64,000 bases of DNA from Marvania coccoides (GCA_963854735.1 OY978099.1:1-64000); one strand, 5' to 3'. Numbered from the stretch's first letter, positions 11,630-23,007 are shown. Notes: generated by a model not told the origin, from the sequence alone. Translations and numbers: made by a program.

Positions 11630-12020
11630 TATTTATGCGCTGCAGACGGAAGAACTCCAGCGGTTCGAAGCTGCCGGAGAGGCTAGGGGTGTCAAGGCGG
11701 CAGATCTGGAGGAGCGGCTGGAGGCAGAAGAGTTTGTCTTCCGCAGCAGGCAAAGGAGCAGCTGGTTGAGGAGAAGGACGATGGTTCTTCAGACTGAGGG
11801 GATCTGCGCCAGAAAAGGTGGCTGTGTTGAAGTCCAGGGACGCGGAAATTGCCGCGCCACCGAGCAGTGCGCATGCCGAGCTGGATAAACAGCGTGACCA
11901 GCTGCAGTCTGGGCGGGAGCAGCACCACTGTGAGGAGCAGGAGGAGGGAGTTCTTGGCCTCAACCAAGCTGTAGATCTGGGACTGAAGACGGATTTCAGG
12001 TACAAATTGCACATGTAAGC
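11630..12020 (+). pseudogene. Relic of a coiled-coil protein gene
   Basis: Charged heptad-like protein sequence appears in successive frames of the same strand: ELQRFEAAGEARGVKAADLE in one, KEQLVEEKDDGSSD followed by a stop in another, and LKSRDAEIA with AELDKQRDQLQSGREQ in a third. The frame switches have no convincing splice sites and stops intervene. I read this as a decayed coiled-coil gene fragment; the parent family is not recognisable. Confidence 0.45.
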
Positions 12021-12695
12021 TAAGAGACTGAGGTGGAACCAGATCACACTGGGCGTTGTTAATTGTCAGCTGGTGCTGGTTTTGACAAGTTTTGAGCGAA
12101 AAACTAGTGCGAGGGTCACGAAACAAATACAGCAGACGCTCAAAAAGGGTGGGGGGCCATTTCAATTTCATGAGAGAGATTTCAATAATTGATTTAACTT
12201 GAACTGTCGCAGTTTGGTTGTTTTCATTTCCGATACGAGATAGTGAACCAGTGATGACACCCGCCCCGAGGTTTATATTCGAGGCTGTTTTTAGACTCCG
12301 CGTGCTCATTCTAGATGAACGACGGCTTGAATTTCCAAAATGCATGGTGGGAACGAGCGATTTGTAATACATCGGAAGGTGAAGCAAAAATGAAGTTTGA
12401 ATCGTGGGTCCTTAGTTGTGTTGCAGCGGCAGCAAACAAACACAAATGTTTAACGTCTGGCGATCCGACCTTATCCAAATACAGATGTACGCCTGATGTA
12501 CTACCGCCCATCCTCGTCATAAACGCCATTAATTAAAGAAATCGTATTTATTTATTTGTCGGCGTGTGTGTGTGTGTATGTTTGTTTATTCAATTATTTC
12601 ACCAATTGTATCGAAGATTGTCGGTGTTCACATCGCCAGGCACTGCCAAATCCACGGGTGTTCTGTCTTGTTTTATTTATTATCCACGGGGCGGC
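12021..12695. other. Spacer and upstream region of kinase gene 2
   Basis: No gene seen. It contains a short GT microsatellite (about 12563-12577). From about 12600 to the start codon it is recognisably related to the region upstream of kinase gene 1 (CCAAATCCACGGG), so duplication once included the promoter. Confidence 0.5.
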
Positions 12696-15478
12696 ATGAG
12701 CGTGCAAGCCCGCGCCTCGCGTATGTGCGCGTGCTTGTGGCTGCTTTTGGCCACTTGTATCGCTCGCGTACCCCTGGTTCGTGCCACGGAAGAGGATACC
12801 TCATCACGCCGCCTCCTCAGGGCGGCAGGGCCCCATCGCAGCAGGGCGCTCCTGCAGCAAGAAGGTACGGCAGCTTGGTGATAGCTATCTGCGTGTTGAC
12901 GAGTCCGAAATCATGTCTGCCACGTAATTTTTTTCTTTTAAAAAATCTTTTTCTTTTCACTCAATCCCATGGAGCAGGAGCCACGCTTGAGACCGCGACA
13001 GGGATGATCAGCGCTGGTTTCTACCACACATGCGCGCTGGCCACCAACGGCTCAGCGTTCTGCTGGGGAGATAATTATTCCGGTCAGCTGGGCGATGGAA
13101 CCATCGTTGGAAAATCCTCGCCAACCCCGGTCAAGTCCGACATGGTATGGACGCAGATCGCCGTTGGATGGAACCACACGTGCGCGCTGGCCACCAACGG
13201 CTCGGTGTTCTGCTGGGGAAATAACGCAGAAGGCGAGCTCGGCGACGGCACCACTAAGGGAAGATCCACGCCGACCCTAGTCGTGGGCGGCATGGTATGG
13301 AAGCAGATCAGCGATAGTTTTACCTCCTTAACCTGCGCGCTGGCCATCAACGGCTCGGCGTTTTGCTGGGGAGATAACGCATACGGCCAGCTCGGCGACG
13401 GCACCCAAATAGACAAATCCACGCCGACCCAGATCGGGGGCAGCACGGCATGGAAGCATATCAGCGTTGGAAGTGAACACACGTGCGCGCTGGCCACGAA
13501 CAGCTCGGCGTTCTGCTGGGGAGCGAATTCGTTTGGCCAGCTCGGCGATGGCACCACTGTCCCCGATAGTGGGACAGCAGGGGAGGGAAGCAACGGCACC
13601 ATTGTGGGAAAATCTACGCCGACCCGGGTCAAGGGAGGCATTGCATGGGCAGAGATCCACGCGGGTGGCTACCACACATGCGCGCTGGCCACCAACGGCT
13701 CGGCGTTCTGTTGGGGAGAGAATTCATACGGCAACCTCGGCGACGGCGGCAACGTGGCCATGTCATCGCCGATCCCGGTCAAGGGCGGCACGGCATGGAC
13801 GCAGATGGACCTTGGTGGCGGTCACAATTGCGTGCTGGCCAGTAACGGCTCGGCGTTCTGCTGGGGATGGAATTCAGACGGCCAGCTGGGCGACGGCACC
13901 TTCGTGAACAAAAATGAGCCGACCCCGGTCAAGGGCGGCACGGCAATGGCATATATTGGCACTGGTGCCTGGCACACATGCGCTGTGTCCATCAACGGCT
14001 CGGTGTTCTGCTGGGGATATAATGAATACGGACAGCTCGGCGACGGGACTATGCCGGATGCCAAAGCCACGCCAGCCCAGGTAAAAAGCGGCGCCTTCGT
14101 GGCTTCTGCTCCGCCATCTCCCGGGCTGTCGCCATCTCCTTCCGTTCCGCCGCCCCCTGGTCTACCGCCATCATCACCACCCGAGCAGTCTCCCGCTCCA
14201 GCGCCTGGAGCTGCCGTTTCTCCCGCTGCCATTGCTGGCGGGGTGGCAGCTGGGGTCGTAGTGTGTGTCCTTATCGCGGCTGCAGTGATCGTTCGAAGGC
14301 GCTCAAAACAGCGCGTCCGTGCAAAAACAAGCAGTACGAGTTCTCCGCCTCCCCCACAGCCAGAGGATTCCCTGGTGTTGAGCGATCCGGTATTAAGCTG
14401 GATCAACAGTCACGTAGGCGACATGGCAACAATTATTGCATCTGGGAATGCAGATTCACCCGGCAGGACGAGTTCCATTCAGAGCTCAAAGCAGTCAGAC
14501 CCTGACCTGGAGGCGCGCATTCACGACCTGGAGTTTGCGTGGAAGGATGATGTGCGCATCATACATACGCTGGGGTCGGGATCGTTCGGCAATGTGTTTC
14601 TGGCCGAGGTGCGACATGCATCTGTTGCGGTCAAGGTGCTGCTGGACGCCAAAACGGTGGCTAGCGCCTCTACGACGGTGGCATCGCAAACGGGGACCCA
14701 GCTACATGAGCTCCCCAAAGTCTCCATGGCCTCGGCCGCCGCGCTGATGGATGAGGTGGCTGCCATGGCGCCTCTGCATCATGTCAACGTCGTGCATCTG
14801 CTCGGGTTTTGCACTGCGCCGCCCGCCCTGGCCACCGAGTACTGCTCGCGCGGCTCTGTGTACGACATGCTTCAGAAGGCACGCCGTGACCAGGAAACGG
14901 CATCGAGTCTTTCATGGGGTGTGCGCTTGCGCATGGCTGCTGACGCCGCCGCCGGCATGCTGCACCTGCACACGCGCTCGCCAAAGCCCGTTATTCATCG
15001 CGACGTCAAGACGCCGAATTTGCTGGTGACGGGCGACTGGGTCGTCAAGGTGGCCGACATGGGTCTCAGCAAACTTGTCGAGGACGTAACGATGCGGGTC
15101 GCGTCGGCAACGGCCGACAATGGCGGGGCAACCAACCCCCGGTGGCTGGCGCCCGAAGCGCTCCGCGGGGAGCGCTCAACGGCGGCCTCCGACGTGTTCT
15201 CGTTCGGCGTGGTGATGTGGGAGCTGCTGACGTGGCGCGTGCCGTGGGACGATGCAAACCCTCTCGCCATTCCGTTTGCAGTTGAGCGCGGCGAGCGTCT
15301 AGCTGTGCCCGACATGGCCGCGCTGCCCGGTTTTTCAGACGACGAGCGCCGGACGCTCGCATCTTCCGTGGCGTCGTACGTCGCGCTGATGCGGCGGTGC
15401 TGGGCAGCAGACCCCCTGGCGCGTCCGACGTTCTTAGACATCGCCGCCGAGCTGCGAGCCGCCCTGATTGACTTTTAA
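12696..15478 (+). CDS. Receptor-like kinase with seven secreted RCC1/CRINKLY4-like repeats (paralogue 2)
   Basis: Exons 12696-12864 and 12978-15478 give 889 aa with the same phase-1 intron position as paralogue 1. I chose the ATG that aligns with the paralogue; one at 12723 would also leave a signal peptide (MCACLWLLLATCIA). Seven TCAL-FCWG repeats span residues ~73-440. The fourth carries an insertion of about 18 residues. A longer proline-rich hinge precedes the transmembrane helix (~471-493). The kinase (~574-889) keeps the ATP-site lysine, HRDVKTPN and DMG, and differs from paralogue 1 at few sites, one being Lys to Asn in the glycine loop (GSGSFGN). The ectodomain and juxtamembrane region are clearly diverged, so the two genes probably sense different ligands and signal through the same kinase output (inference). 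Confidence 0.88.
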
Positions 15479-16033
15479 ATCAGTTAATTGCTTGATCGAT
15501 CGTATTTCGTTGGACACGCATTCGGGGAGGGTTTCAGGGTGCCAAACACCCCTGCTGCACTTTTATTCGACATGGTGTTGCATCAAATGGAAGTCGTAGC
15601 AGCTCGCGCTGCACTTCTTTGTCTCTCTTACTATTTATACCACCAAATACCAGTTGAGCAGCACTTCTTTGTCTTCTATATTATAAATTCCATTAATAAT
15701 TCCATTGCATGGTTGGTTATGCCAGTTTTATTCAACATGGTTTTGCATGAAAATAGCTCTGCCAGAAATTTTTGATGTATATTTATACTAGCTGATTAAC
15801 CAACCCGCGCTCCGCTGCAGGCGTTCGGGCGTTTTTATTTCTTATGAAACTATAAAAGTGAATGTCTCAGGGAAATGAACTGGTGATTGAGTGGTCCATG
15901 CGTTTCATTATCATGAAAGTTTGCTGCAATAGTAAGCCAAGAAAACAGCTTGATCAACCCACTTCCGCTGCTCTGCACGCTCTACAAGGCCACAATCGCT
16001 GCGCCAGACGTCTCCGCGCTTGCCTACCGCCGC
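14524..16033 (+). repeat. Segmental duplication, copy B
   Basis: Partner of 7392-8901 (offset 7,132 bp). It covers the kinase domain, the stop codon and about 555 bp of 3' flank, then ends abruptly at 16033, where this copy continues into GGAGATG and copy A into CAAAAGCG. Confidence 0.95.
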
Positions 16034-16371
16034 GGAGATGTTGAGATCGACAGCCCAAAAGGAGTCCCAGCGGAGGGCTTCAGCCGCTGCCGCCAAGAAA
16101 AGAGAAGAAGTAAGGGCAAACATCTCCCGTGGTGAGCAGCAAAAGGGAGGACCCCACGTGCAAGAGTTTGCAATCAAGCATTGGTTTCTGACGTCGGTTT
16201 CGCTGCCGACTGTGCATGGGGCGAGTGTGAAGGAACGCCATCATCGCCAGGGCCCGCCCTAGGCGATGCTACTACAGGCATGGTATCAACCACTCAAACT
16301 CAAATTGGATAGCAGAAAGCCGAAGATGGCGGAGGCGACGCTGCCAAGGCTGCGACGGTGCTGCCAATTTG
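16034..16371 (+). pseudogene. Possible coding relic beyond the duplication
   Basis: Directly past the duplication edge a frame reads a basic helical peptide (MLRSTAQKESQRRAS, then AAAAKKREE) that runs into a good splice donor (GAAGTAAGG, about 16110). No partner exon or start was found. It may be a fragment of a coiled-coil gene cut by the duplication breakpoint. The rest of the interval shows nothing. Confidence 0.3.
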
Positions 16372-16561
16372 CAACACCAAAAGCACCCCCCAAAAACAGG
16401 TCGATCGAATTTTAGACAACGCCCAGGCGGGGGTCGGGGTGGTGGGCGGGGTCCAGGGGCGGCCCCGGAGCGTGGCAGGGCCGCAAAAAAAACGAATGCT
16501 AAAATAGATCAGGGCGCCCGAAAAAAGCGGCGGCAGCGGTGGATTTTTCAGAAGCGTGAGA
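16372..16561. repeat. Diverged solitary copy of the 305-bp satellite
   Basis: It aligns with the first half of the satellite unit: AAGCACCCCCCAAAAACAGG, then CGAATTTTAGACA, CGCCCAGGCGGGGG, a CCGCAAAAAAAACGAATGCT block and the CGCCCGAAAA block. Many substitutions show that it is old or belongs to another subfamily. Confidence 0.8.
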
Positions 16562-17123
16562 CCACCGCCGCAGCTTCTGTCACTGCTGGGCCGATGCCTG
16601 CTGTGCTGAAGGCTGCAGGAACGGGGGCTGCAGGAGTTTGGTGGCCTCGGGTCATATTATGGCGGAGTTTGGCAGCAGACGGATAAATGATGAGGCATTT
16701 TTTCTGCGGTGGAGATTCACAGGGTGATGCGGCTGGTGGCTGGATATTAAAGTGAAAGTATGCGCACAGCAGAGGCGCAGCGCCCTCGTGGCAGCGCTCT
16801 TTAGCTCTGATACTTATTTAAACGTTGCAGGAAAAAAAAAATAAAAAAATGTTGAAATTGAGCGCAATGGCTACTATAAAAGTTTGTGGAAATTACCCAC
16901 CCGCGACCAGGGAGCACTATGTGCCCCCCGAAAGTGCGAAACATAATTAATAAATTAATTTGCAAACCGCTTCTGGCATTCCCCCGCAGGCCTTGACCGC
17001 GGTTTTCCTCGTCACGATCGAATTGAGAATTGAATTCACTTGTAGATTTTTTTTTTTGAGGCGTGCAAACTTTCCCGGTTTTTTATGGAACGCGACGCCG
17101 GGTTTTTTATTGAGCCTTGAGGG
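16562..17123. other. Spacer upstream of glycosyltransferase gene
   Basis: No gene seen. AT-rich with poly-A and poly-T runs (about 16830 and 17049). It would contain the promoter of the gene at 17124. Confidence 0.5.
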
Positions 17124-18143
17124 ATGAAGATGTCGACTCCGGCACTCAAATTCTGGCTGTTGCTTATTTTTCTGATTTTGTGCAAGCGATTTTCTGGCGG
17201 ACTGGATATATTACCCCACTATAATCAACCTAAAGAGAATGGCAACGGAGATTCTGAAGGCAGATTGATATTGAAGTGCTTGGATGATCGTGAAACGCGG
17301 AGAAGAGGTGGTTGGTACGGCCGGGTCGGCAACAATATTGTCAGCATTGTGAGCGCTGCATTAGATGCACAGTCGCGTGGATTGGATCTGAAAATGTGGA
17401 ACTGTTCGCACTGGATCTTTGATTTGAGCAAGTACTCCCTGACCGATGCGGAAGTCGATGCCACTCCCGCTCTTTCCATGACCCCTAAGTTGGCATACTA
17501 TCTTTATTTGTTCCGACATAAGATTGGCTCAGGCTTTACGCCTGCTGAGCTGGTGCTGCCATCACGATCCAGGTGCATTCGCCAGAAAGTGTTGTCGCCG
17601 CTATTTTCTCACATTCCAGTTCGGTCAGAACTGTCTTCAAATAATGTGCTTGTTATTCACTTGAGGGGCGGCGATGGTGTGTTTACGTATCCCCATTCCC
17701 TGTACGCCCCTCCCCCCCTTGCGTATTACGTCGATATCATTGAGAGATTCAACGGAAGAAACATCATTCTCGTTACTGAATCTCACAACATCTCCCCCAT
17801 CGTGAGCGAGCTGTTGAGATTGTATCCGAAAGCACAGCTTCAAGCAGGAACATTGGAAGACGACGTCGGTGTTTTGTTAAGTGCAAAACATTTAGTTATT
17901 TCGCATGGAACGTTTGCATGGTCGCTTGCGCTGGCTTCCTCGAACCTCGAGTTCTTGTACACCTTCAAGAGCCATTTAGTTCTCTTGGATAAACGAGCAT
18001 TCGGCAATATTAACTTGATCGAGTACTCTGTTCCGGAATATATCGACAACTGGGTAGCGTCAGATGAGCAGGTTGCATACGTTATGAACTTTCCACGAAG
18101 CAATTTGAAAAGAGAGGTCGCTTCCATTCACACCTGCGATTGA
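17124..18143 (+). CDS. Type II membrane glycosyltransferase-like protein (fucosyltransferase-like)
   Basis: Single-exon gene, 339 aa. A short basic N-terminus and one hydrophobic helix (~8-24, FWLLLIFLILC) predict a type II Golgi membrane protein. The lumenal part holds RVGNNI near residue 70, VIHLRGGDG near 180, reminiscent of the HxRRGD donor-binding motif of alpha-1,2- and alpha-1,6-fucosyltransferases, and SHGTFAWSLALAS near 260, which resembles the S-x-S/G-T-F acceptor-side motif of the same fold. I infer a sugar transferase using a nucleotide sugar, possibly GDP-fucose; substrate and linkage are unknown. Two in-frame ATGs lie at 17124 and 17130, and the first is used here. It is convergent with the next gene. 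The intron-free structure contrasts with most genes in the window. Confidence 0.7.
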   Translation: MKMSTPALKFWLLLIFLILCKRFSGGLDILPHYNQPKENGNGDSEGRLILKCLDDRETRRRGGWYGRVGNNIVSIVSAALDAQSRGLDLKMWNCSHWIFDLSKYSLTDAEVDATPALSMTPKLAYYLYLFRHKIGSGFTPAELVLPSRSRCIRQKVLSPLFSHIPVRSELSSNNVLVIHLRGGDGVFTYPHSLYAPPPLAYYVDIIERFNGRNIILVTESHNISPIVSELLRLYPKAQLQAGTLEDDVGVLLSAKHLVISHGTFAWSLALASSNLEFLYTFKSHLVLLDKRAFGNINLIEYSVPEYIDNWVASDEQVAYVMNFPRSNLKREVASIHTCD

Positions 18144-18521
18144 AAAAATGTCTCGTTTTGAAGGTGGTACTTGTGGTATAGTCTATTTTCGTGTACCACT
18201 TTGCCAGCTCAAACGGTCGGGCCAGTGCAGGGTGTGGTGGTGTTAGTGATTGGCCTTCATGGTAATTTGCCTGTCATTTTATTTTACGATGTGCATGTAT
18301 TTTTAAGTCTTTTTTATTTTAAAAGAGGACCAGCAAAATGCAAGACTCGTCATGGATGTTAACTCTATGCCAGCTTTTTATAATTGTAAACATCTTTCCA
18401 CCCCCACAGCACGAGCTGCTAGCCAAGCTGATATAATCTTCTACGATGCAGACTGGAACCTGTTCGTATATTACATTCAAAAGAAATGATAAACCAATTT
18501 TCCGAGAAGAAGAAAAATGCA
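18144..18521. other. Intergenic region between convergent glycosyltransferase genes
   Basis: No gene seen; it should contain the 3' UTRs and polyadenylation sites of both neighbours. Confidence 0.6.
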
Positions 18522-19844
18522 TCACACCAGGGACATGTCAATTTCCCTGGAGAAGTAATGACCTGCACAATCCTTGTATTTCAAAATGAGATCCTTGCTG
18601 ATGCCAGTGTCGTCGCCATGCACAAGGACCACACGGTTGCGGGGGTACGCTTTGCAAACTTCCTCAACGTACGCATGCGCGCCGCGGTGGGCAAGGCCAA
18701 AGACCACATAATCGTATTTCAAGGTGCGAATGCCATCGAGAACTGCAGAGTCGTTGCGGTCCACAACCCCGTCAGGCTCCTGGAGTCGCAGCCCGTACGA
18801 AAATCCTTTGCCATACAGCGTGTACTTCATTGTGGTGTACGCCTCATGCCAAAACGTATCTCCCGAGCGCGCAACAGGTATTCTCCTGGGGTAATCAACA
18901 ATGGCCCCGTGGCCCAGCACCGATTTCAGCCCATTCAGCAACGAGTCGCAGAGGTAATCACCATAGTATGCAATTTTGTCGTTTGAAACGAGGTACAGAA
19001 TGCGTTTTCCAGGGGAAATGGGCATGCCAATGCGATTCAAAAAGTACTGCGCCACCGCTTTCGTGGTGAGCCTGAGTCTGGTGTAGTCCAACAGTGAAGA
19101 CACAATGGTAGAATACAGGTTTGTGTCTGTGAGCAGCCGTGTGTCGAACGATGGCAGACTCCGTTCGTAGTTCAGACCAGGGTACGTCAACAGCGTCGAC
19201 AAAACACGCTTCGGGTAGAAAAGGAGCATGTAGGGCCCAGCTTTATTGACGTCAAGAAACAAAGGAACGCACCCCGCGGAAAGAATTTCCAAATGCCGCA
19301 TGCAGTCCCAGCCATGCTTCTTAATTGTTATTGCAAAGAGGCTTCGGGACATGTCCACAGCGTACTGGTGTTCGAATTCTGCTTTTTCTATCGAAGTAGC
19401 ACTGTCATTCTTGAATATATACGTATACTTCCGCCCTGGAACAACAGCTCCGAAGCTCTTCAGTTTTGGAGGTACTGCGTAGACAACGTTTTCTTCTGGG
19501 ATAGAAAATGTGATTGGGTTGATAGCGATTGCAGATGATCCGTAAACAAAAGAGGTTGGGATTGGCTGGGTTTGGCGATCAAAGTCCGAGTACATGTGCA
19601 ACATATCAGAGAGAATCTGCGCTTTGAAACATGACTGTGGATCCGTGCATTGTGTGGCTTGAAGCTCCCTCTCGATGTATTCGAACCTTTCAATTTGTGC
19701 AAGGTCGGTGAAATAAGGGTGTTTGGGCTGATCTTGCTGTGTTCTAATGCCAAAAATGAAGAGAAAGGCACATGCCACCAAAAGAAGAAGTACAGTAGAG
19801 CTGCTCGCACGATGCTTTCTCGGAGACTTTTTGAGGTGGTTCAT
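18522..19844 (-). CDS. Type II membrane exostosin-like glycosyltransferase candidate
   Basis: Single-exon gene, 440 aa. A basic N-terminus (KKSPRKHR) and a hydrophobic helix (~16-35) indicate a Golgi type II protein. The central motif KKHGWDCMRHLEILSAGCVPLF (~170-192) resembles the region of exostosin-like (GT47-type) and related algal glycosyltransferases that reads W-D-x-x-R-H-x-E-I-L-x-x-G-C-I-P. The C-terminal third (VLVHGDDTGISK) looks like a second Rossmann-like segment. The likely function is polysaccharide or glycoprotein sugar transfer in the Golgi; donor and acceptor are not predictable. It has no introns. Confidence 0.65.
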   Translation of the reverse strand: MNHLKKSPRKHRASSSTVLLLLVACAFLFIFGIRTQQDQPKHPYFTDLAQIERFEYIERELQATQCTDPQSCFKAQILSDMLHMYSDFDRQTQPIPTSFVYGSSAIAINPITFSIPEENVVYAVPPKLKSFGAVVPGRKYTYIFKNDSATSIEKAEFEHQYAVDMSRSLFAITIKKHGWDCMRHLEILSAGCVPLFLDVNKAGPYMLLFYPKRVLSTLLTYPGLNYERSLPSFDTRLLTDTNLYSTIVSSLLDYTRLRLTTKAVAQYFLNRIGMPISPGKRILYLVSNDKIAYYGDYLCDSLLNGLKSVLGHGAIVDYPRRIPVARSGDTFWHEAYTTMKYTLYGKGFSYGLRLQEPDGVVDRNDSAVLDGIRTLKYDYVVFGLAHRGAHAYVEEVCKAYPRNRVVLVHGDDTGISKDLILKYKDCAGHYFSREIDMSLV

Positions 19845-21164
19845 CTCAGATGGATCAAGTCAAACAGAAGGTCGAACACAGCGAAAATCAATAAGAAGTG
19901 TATAATAATTAGCCTCGAAATCTATAACATGTTCCCTAAAAATAACATTGTCTGGGGTTATAAACTAGCTGCAGAGAGTGAGAAAAATAGCCGGCCAGGT
20001 TGCAGATAAATTCCTAAGCCCACAAACATATGTCTATCAAACAGGCAAGTGCCAAGAGGGGCCCGAAAAATGGCGCCATTATTAGAGGGCGGGAGCTCAT
20101 AAAACTGTCTGGAAATGGTGCATTTTGATCTTTAGACGCGCTCTGCACCGGTGGATCGCAGGGGGGGGGGTATCAGTGAAAATGGCATGCACTCTTGGTG
20201 GGAGTGGGCTCGCTGCAGCTCCATTCGCTGCCAGCAAATAGTCACTGCGCCAATATGCATGCTTTCAGCGCGGCGGTGTACTTGCTTCTCCCTGGCCCCA
20301 CATGCACACGAAAATTTGCGCTTGCCTTGGTGGTGAACCCTCTGTCAATGGCCCTTCACCTTCACATCAATACTGCGCAGTGGCAAGTCGTATATTGATC
20401 GTGCCGTGGCCAATTTCTCTAGTTATCTTCCGTTTTGGGGGGCAGCAGCGTGCTGCAGTCAGCCCAGACAGGCCCAACTTCCAGTTCTGAGACGGGAGCG
20501 GTCAGTGACCCCCCTCATAACAGCGTTAGTTTATAGTTGGCGCCATCCCAGCAAGAGCCGCCGCCTGATTAGCACACGGCTGGGCAAGCGGGACAAGTAC
20601 CGTATGGTGTACGCCATGCAATTGTATTATTTTTGCTGCAGCTGCAGGCGATCAAATTACCGCCATTTCTGACTGCTTGCGGCCTTGCACTGTTTCTCTT
20701 TCTCTTTCTCTAATCAAATTATGCATAGCGTCAGCAAGGTACTCGTTCGCCAAAAAATACATACACCATTGTTCTCTGGGTGCTCACACATCAAACACTG
20801 ACAATTCATCATTCATGGCTTTTCGTCAACTTTCAAATTCCAAGCTTTTCCAAAGTTTCTGCCACAAATTTATTATCATTCATTCATTTATTTATTATTT
20901 ATTTCCCAGTTATGTCTTGAAAACTTGCTCGGTTTAATAAGATATATCAAATCTTGATGAAATTTGAAGGTTCCCAAGCGGAATCCTTTTTTTTCTCTCT
21001 CTCTTTAAAAACACAAATTAAATAGTTCAGCAATTTTCAGCATTCATCAAACTCTTTTCCGAAAACGGCAAGCCTTTTAAAACCCGTGATTTTTTTAACG
21101 CGGAGACTAATTCTACTTCTCGACTCGATATTCTAAATCGCCCAGCAAAGCGCTCGAAGGCACC
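19845..21164. other. Long intergenic region
   Basis: No gene, RNA gene or repeat family recognised. It includes a run of ten G at about 20161 and, from about 20690 on, AT-rich sequence that leads into the promoter of the gene at 21165. Confidence 0.5.
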
Positions 21165-22825
21165 ATGCCGACAAGCTCCATTCCGGGATCATCTGAACAG
21201 AAAACAAAATACGTGTACAAGCGGGATATCCAGCTTCGCTACCACGCACGGAAAAGGCAGACAGCTCAGGCCACCAGAGAGGCCGTCGGCCATGCTGCTG
21301 CTGCAATAGCAGAGCTCACTGCCGAGAACCAATCGCTGCGCGACGTGCAGCATGCCTTTGAGCTGCTGAACATGGAGGCGTCGTGCATGGCGGCTGCGGC
21401 TGCAATGGCATCCCAGTATCTGTGTGCTGCCAGAGACCCCCTGCACGACATACGTGTGCTGGGACCTTCTGAAACGTTAATACGATGCAATGAGCTGATG
21501 GCCAGGGTGTTTAGCGGTAGGCAGGTTGCGATACCCGACGCGCTGTACAGGTACGTTGGTGTCGTCTTCAGTCTCTTCGTTTACTTCCCCTTATCGTTTG
21601 GATTCAAATTTGCAGACAGTATGTTTCCATGCCCACAGCGTTTATTGCAGCTGGCGATGAGGCTTTCATGGAGCGGATGCAATCGTGCCTGACAGTGGTA
21701 AGCTGCATTGATGCATCAATCAACACCGCCGTGGGCAAATAAATGCATTTCATTAGCTCACACAACGACGCATTAATTCCTGAAATTATGACAATCTTGC
21801 AGTGGAAGTCGCACCTGCCGTCAAGACCACAGACCGAAGCTATTCTTTTGGCTGCTTTGAAAGTCAGAGTGAGCTAAGCGTTTGCAGTATTGCGCAATTT
21901 TATTCTGTTCTGCAAACATAGAATTAATCGTCTCCGTTCATGTGTGTGCAGACGAAAGTGGCATTCAACCTCGCCGAGTACGCAACGGACCTGCACTTTA
22001 GCCTGATAAAGGCGATGCATCCGCCGCTTGGAACTCCAGCAGCAGAAGCGCTGCGTGCAAAGCAGGCGGCCATCACGCAGTCTCTTCGAATCTCAGCAAG
22101 CCAGGCCAGCAAAATGCGTGCTGCCCTCGAGTCATTCAGGCTAGCAGTGGAGGCATCACGAGTGAAAAGTGGGATGGATATGTCTTCGGCGGCGTTGTTG
22201 CAAGCTTCAATCGCGCGCAAAGAAGGGTTTCAAGCGCAGGTAGACATTTTCCTTTTCTTTATTTTCGCCCATTCCCCTAGCATACTCACATACCATATGG
22301 TCCGTCCCATGTTCTCTCTCGCAGTGGCTTCTTGGAGCTATGGATTCGGCAAAATCAATGGAGAATTTTGCCGCTGCCATAACGAAAGCATGCGTAGCAC
22401 TGTCGTCCACGGTCATATTCACTCTGACGGCACCACAAATCACGCAACTCATCCTTGGCTGCCGACCATTCTTCGTTGATCATGTTCAGCTCTGTGAGCA
22501 AGTTGAGCTGATCGATCTTGGTGAGGATAATGATGTCATGCCCTCATGACGGCTGGCTATGTCACCCTCATGCCTTGGGCATGCTTGGCATCCAGTTCGC
22601 CAGTGGTACCGGCTGCTCCTGTCCCAGCTTTCCTACCAGGCCGTTCTCCTCCAGGGCATGTTTTGGGGCTTCACGTCCAGCCGCCCAGCTGTTTTTTTTT
22701 GTATGCTGATGCTTTCACGGAGCGTACAAGAAGGTGGGCTTCTCGCTCATATGGAAATGGACGAGGAGAAGCACTCCCATGGGTTTCTGACAGCCATCAT
22801 GAGATACCCTGGTCCCAATCGCTAG
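21165..22825 (+). CDS. bZIP-like protein, six exons
   Basis: Exons 21165-21550, 21616-21697, 21803-21868, 21952-22239, 22325-22520 and 22596-22825 join in frame to give 415 aa; introns are 65-105 bp. Residues ~18-70 hold a basic segment (RYHARKRQ) followed by a zipper-like helix (ELTAENQSLRDVQHAFELLN) with leucines seven apart. The basic region lacks a clean N-x7-R, so DNA binding is uncertain. The remainder is alpha-helical without a known domain. If intron five were retained the protein would stop at 22549; I prefer the spliced form because the last exon stays open and protein-like (RQWYRLLLSQLSYQ). It may be a member of an expanded algal bZIP-like family. Confidence 0.6.
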
Positions 22826-23007
22826 CAAGCGCAGATGGTACTATAGTATAATTGGGTCCTTCATTCATAACCCCAAATTTTGATTTTACATTTAAAGTTC
22901 CTCCAATACTGTACTGCGCCCCACGAACGAATTCAAACAGGAAGGGAAAGACTAGACCCAAAAGTAATTGTATGTATGCATACACGTAATTAATCCATAC
23001 AAATAAT

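Noticed and set aside
22521..22549. End of the bZIP-like gene at 22549
   Set aside because: A GTGAGG donor at 22521 and a CCAG acceptor at 22595 lead in frame into a further 76 protein-like codons, so the last intron is more likely spliced.
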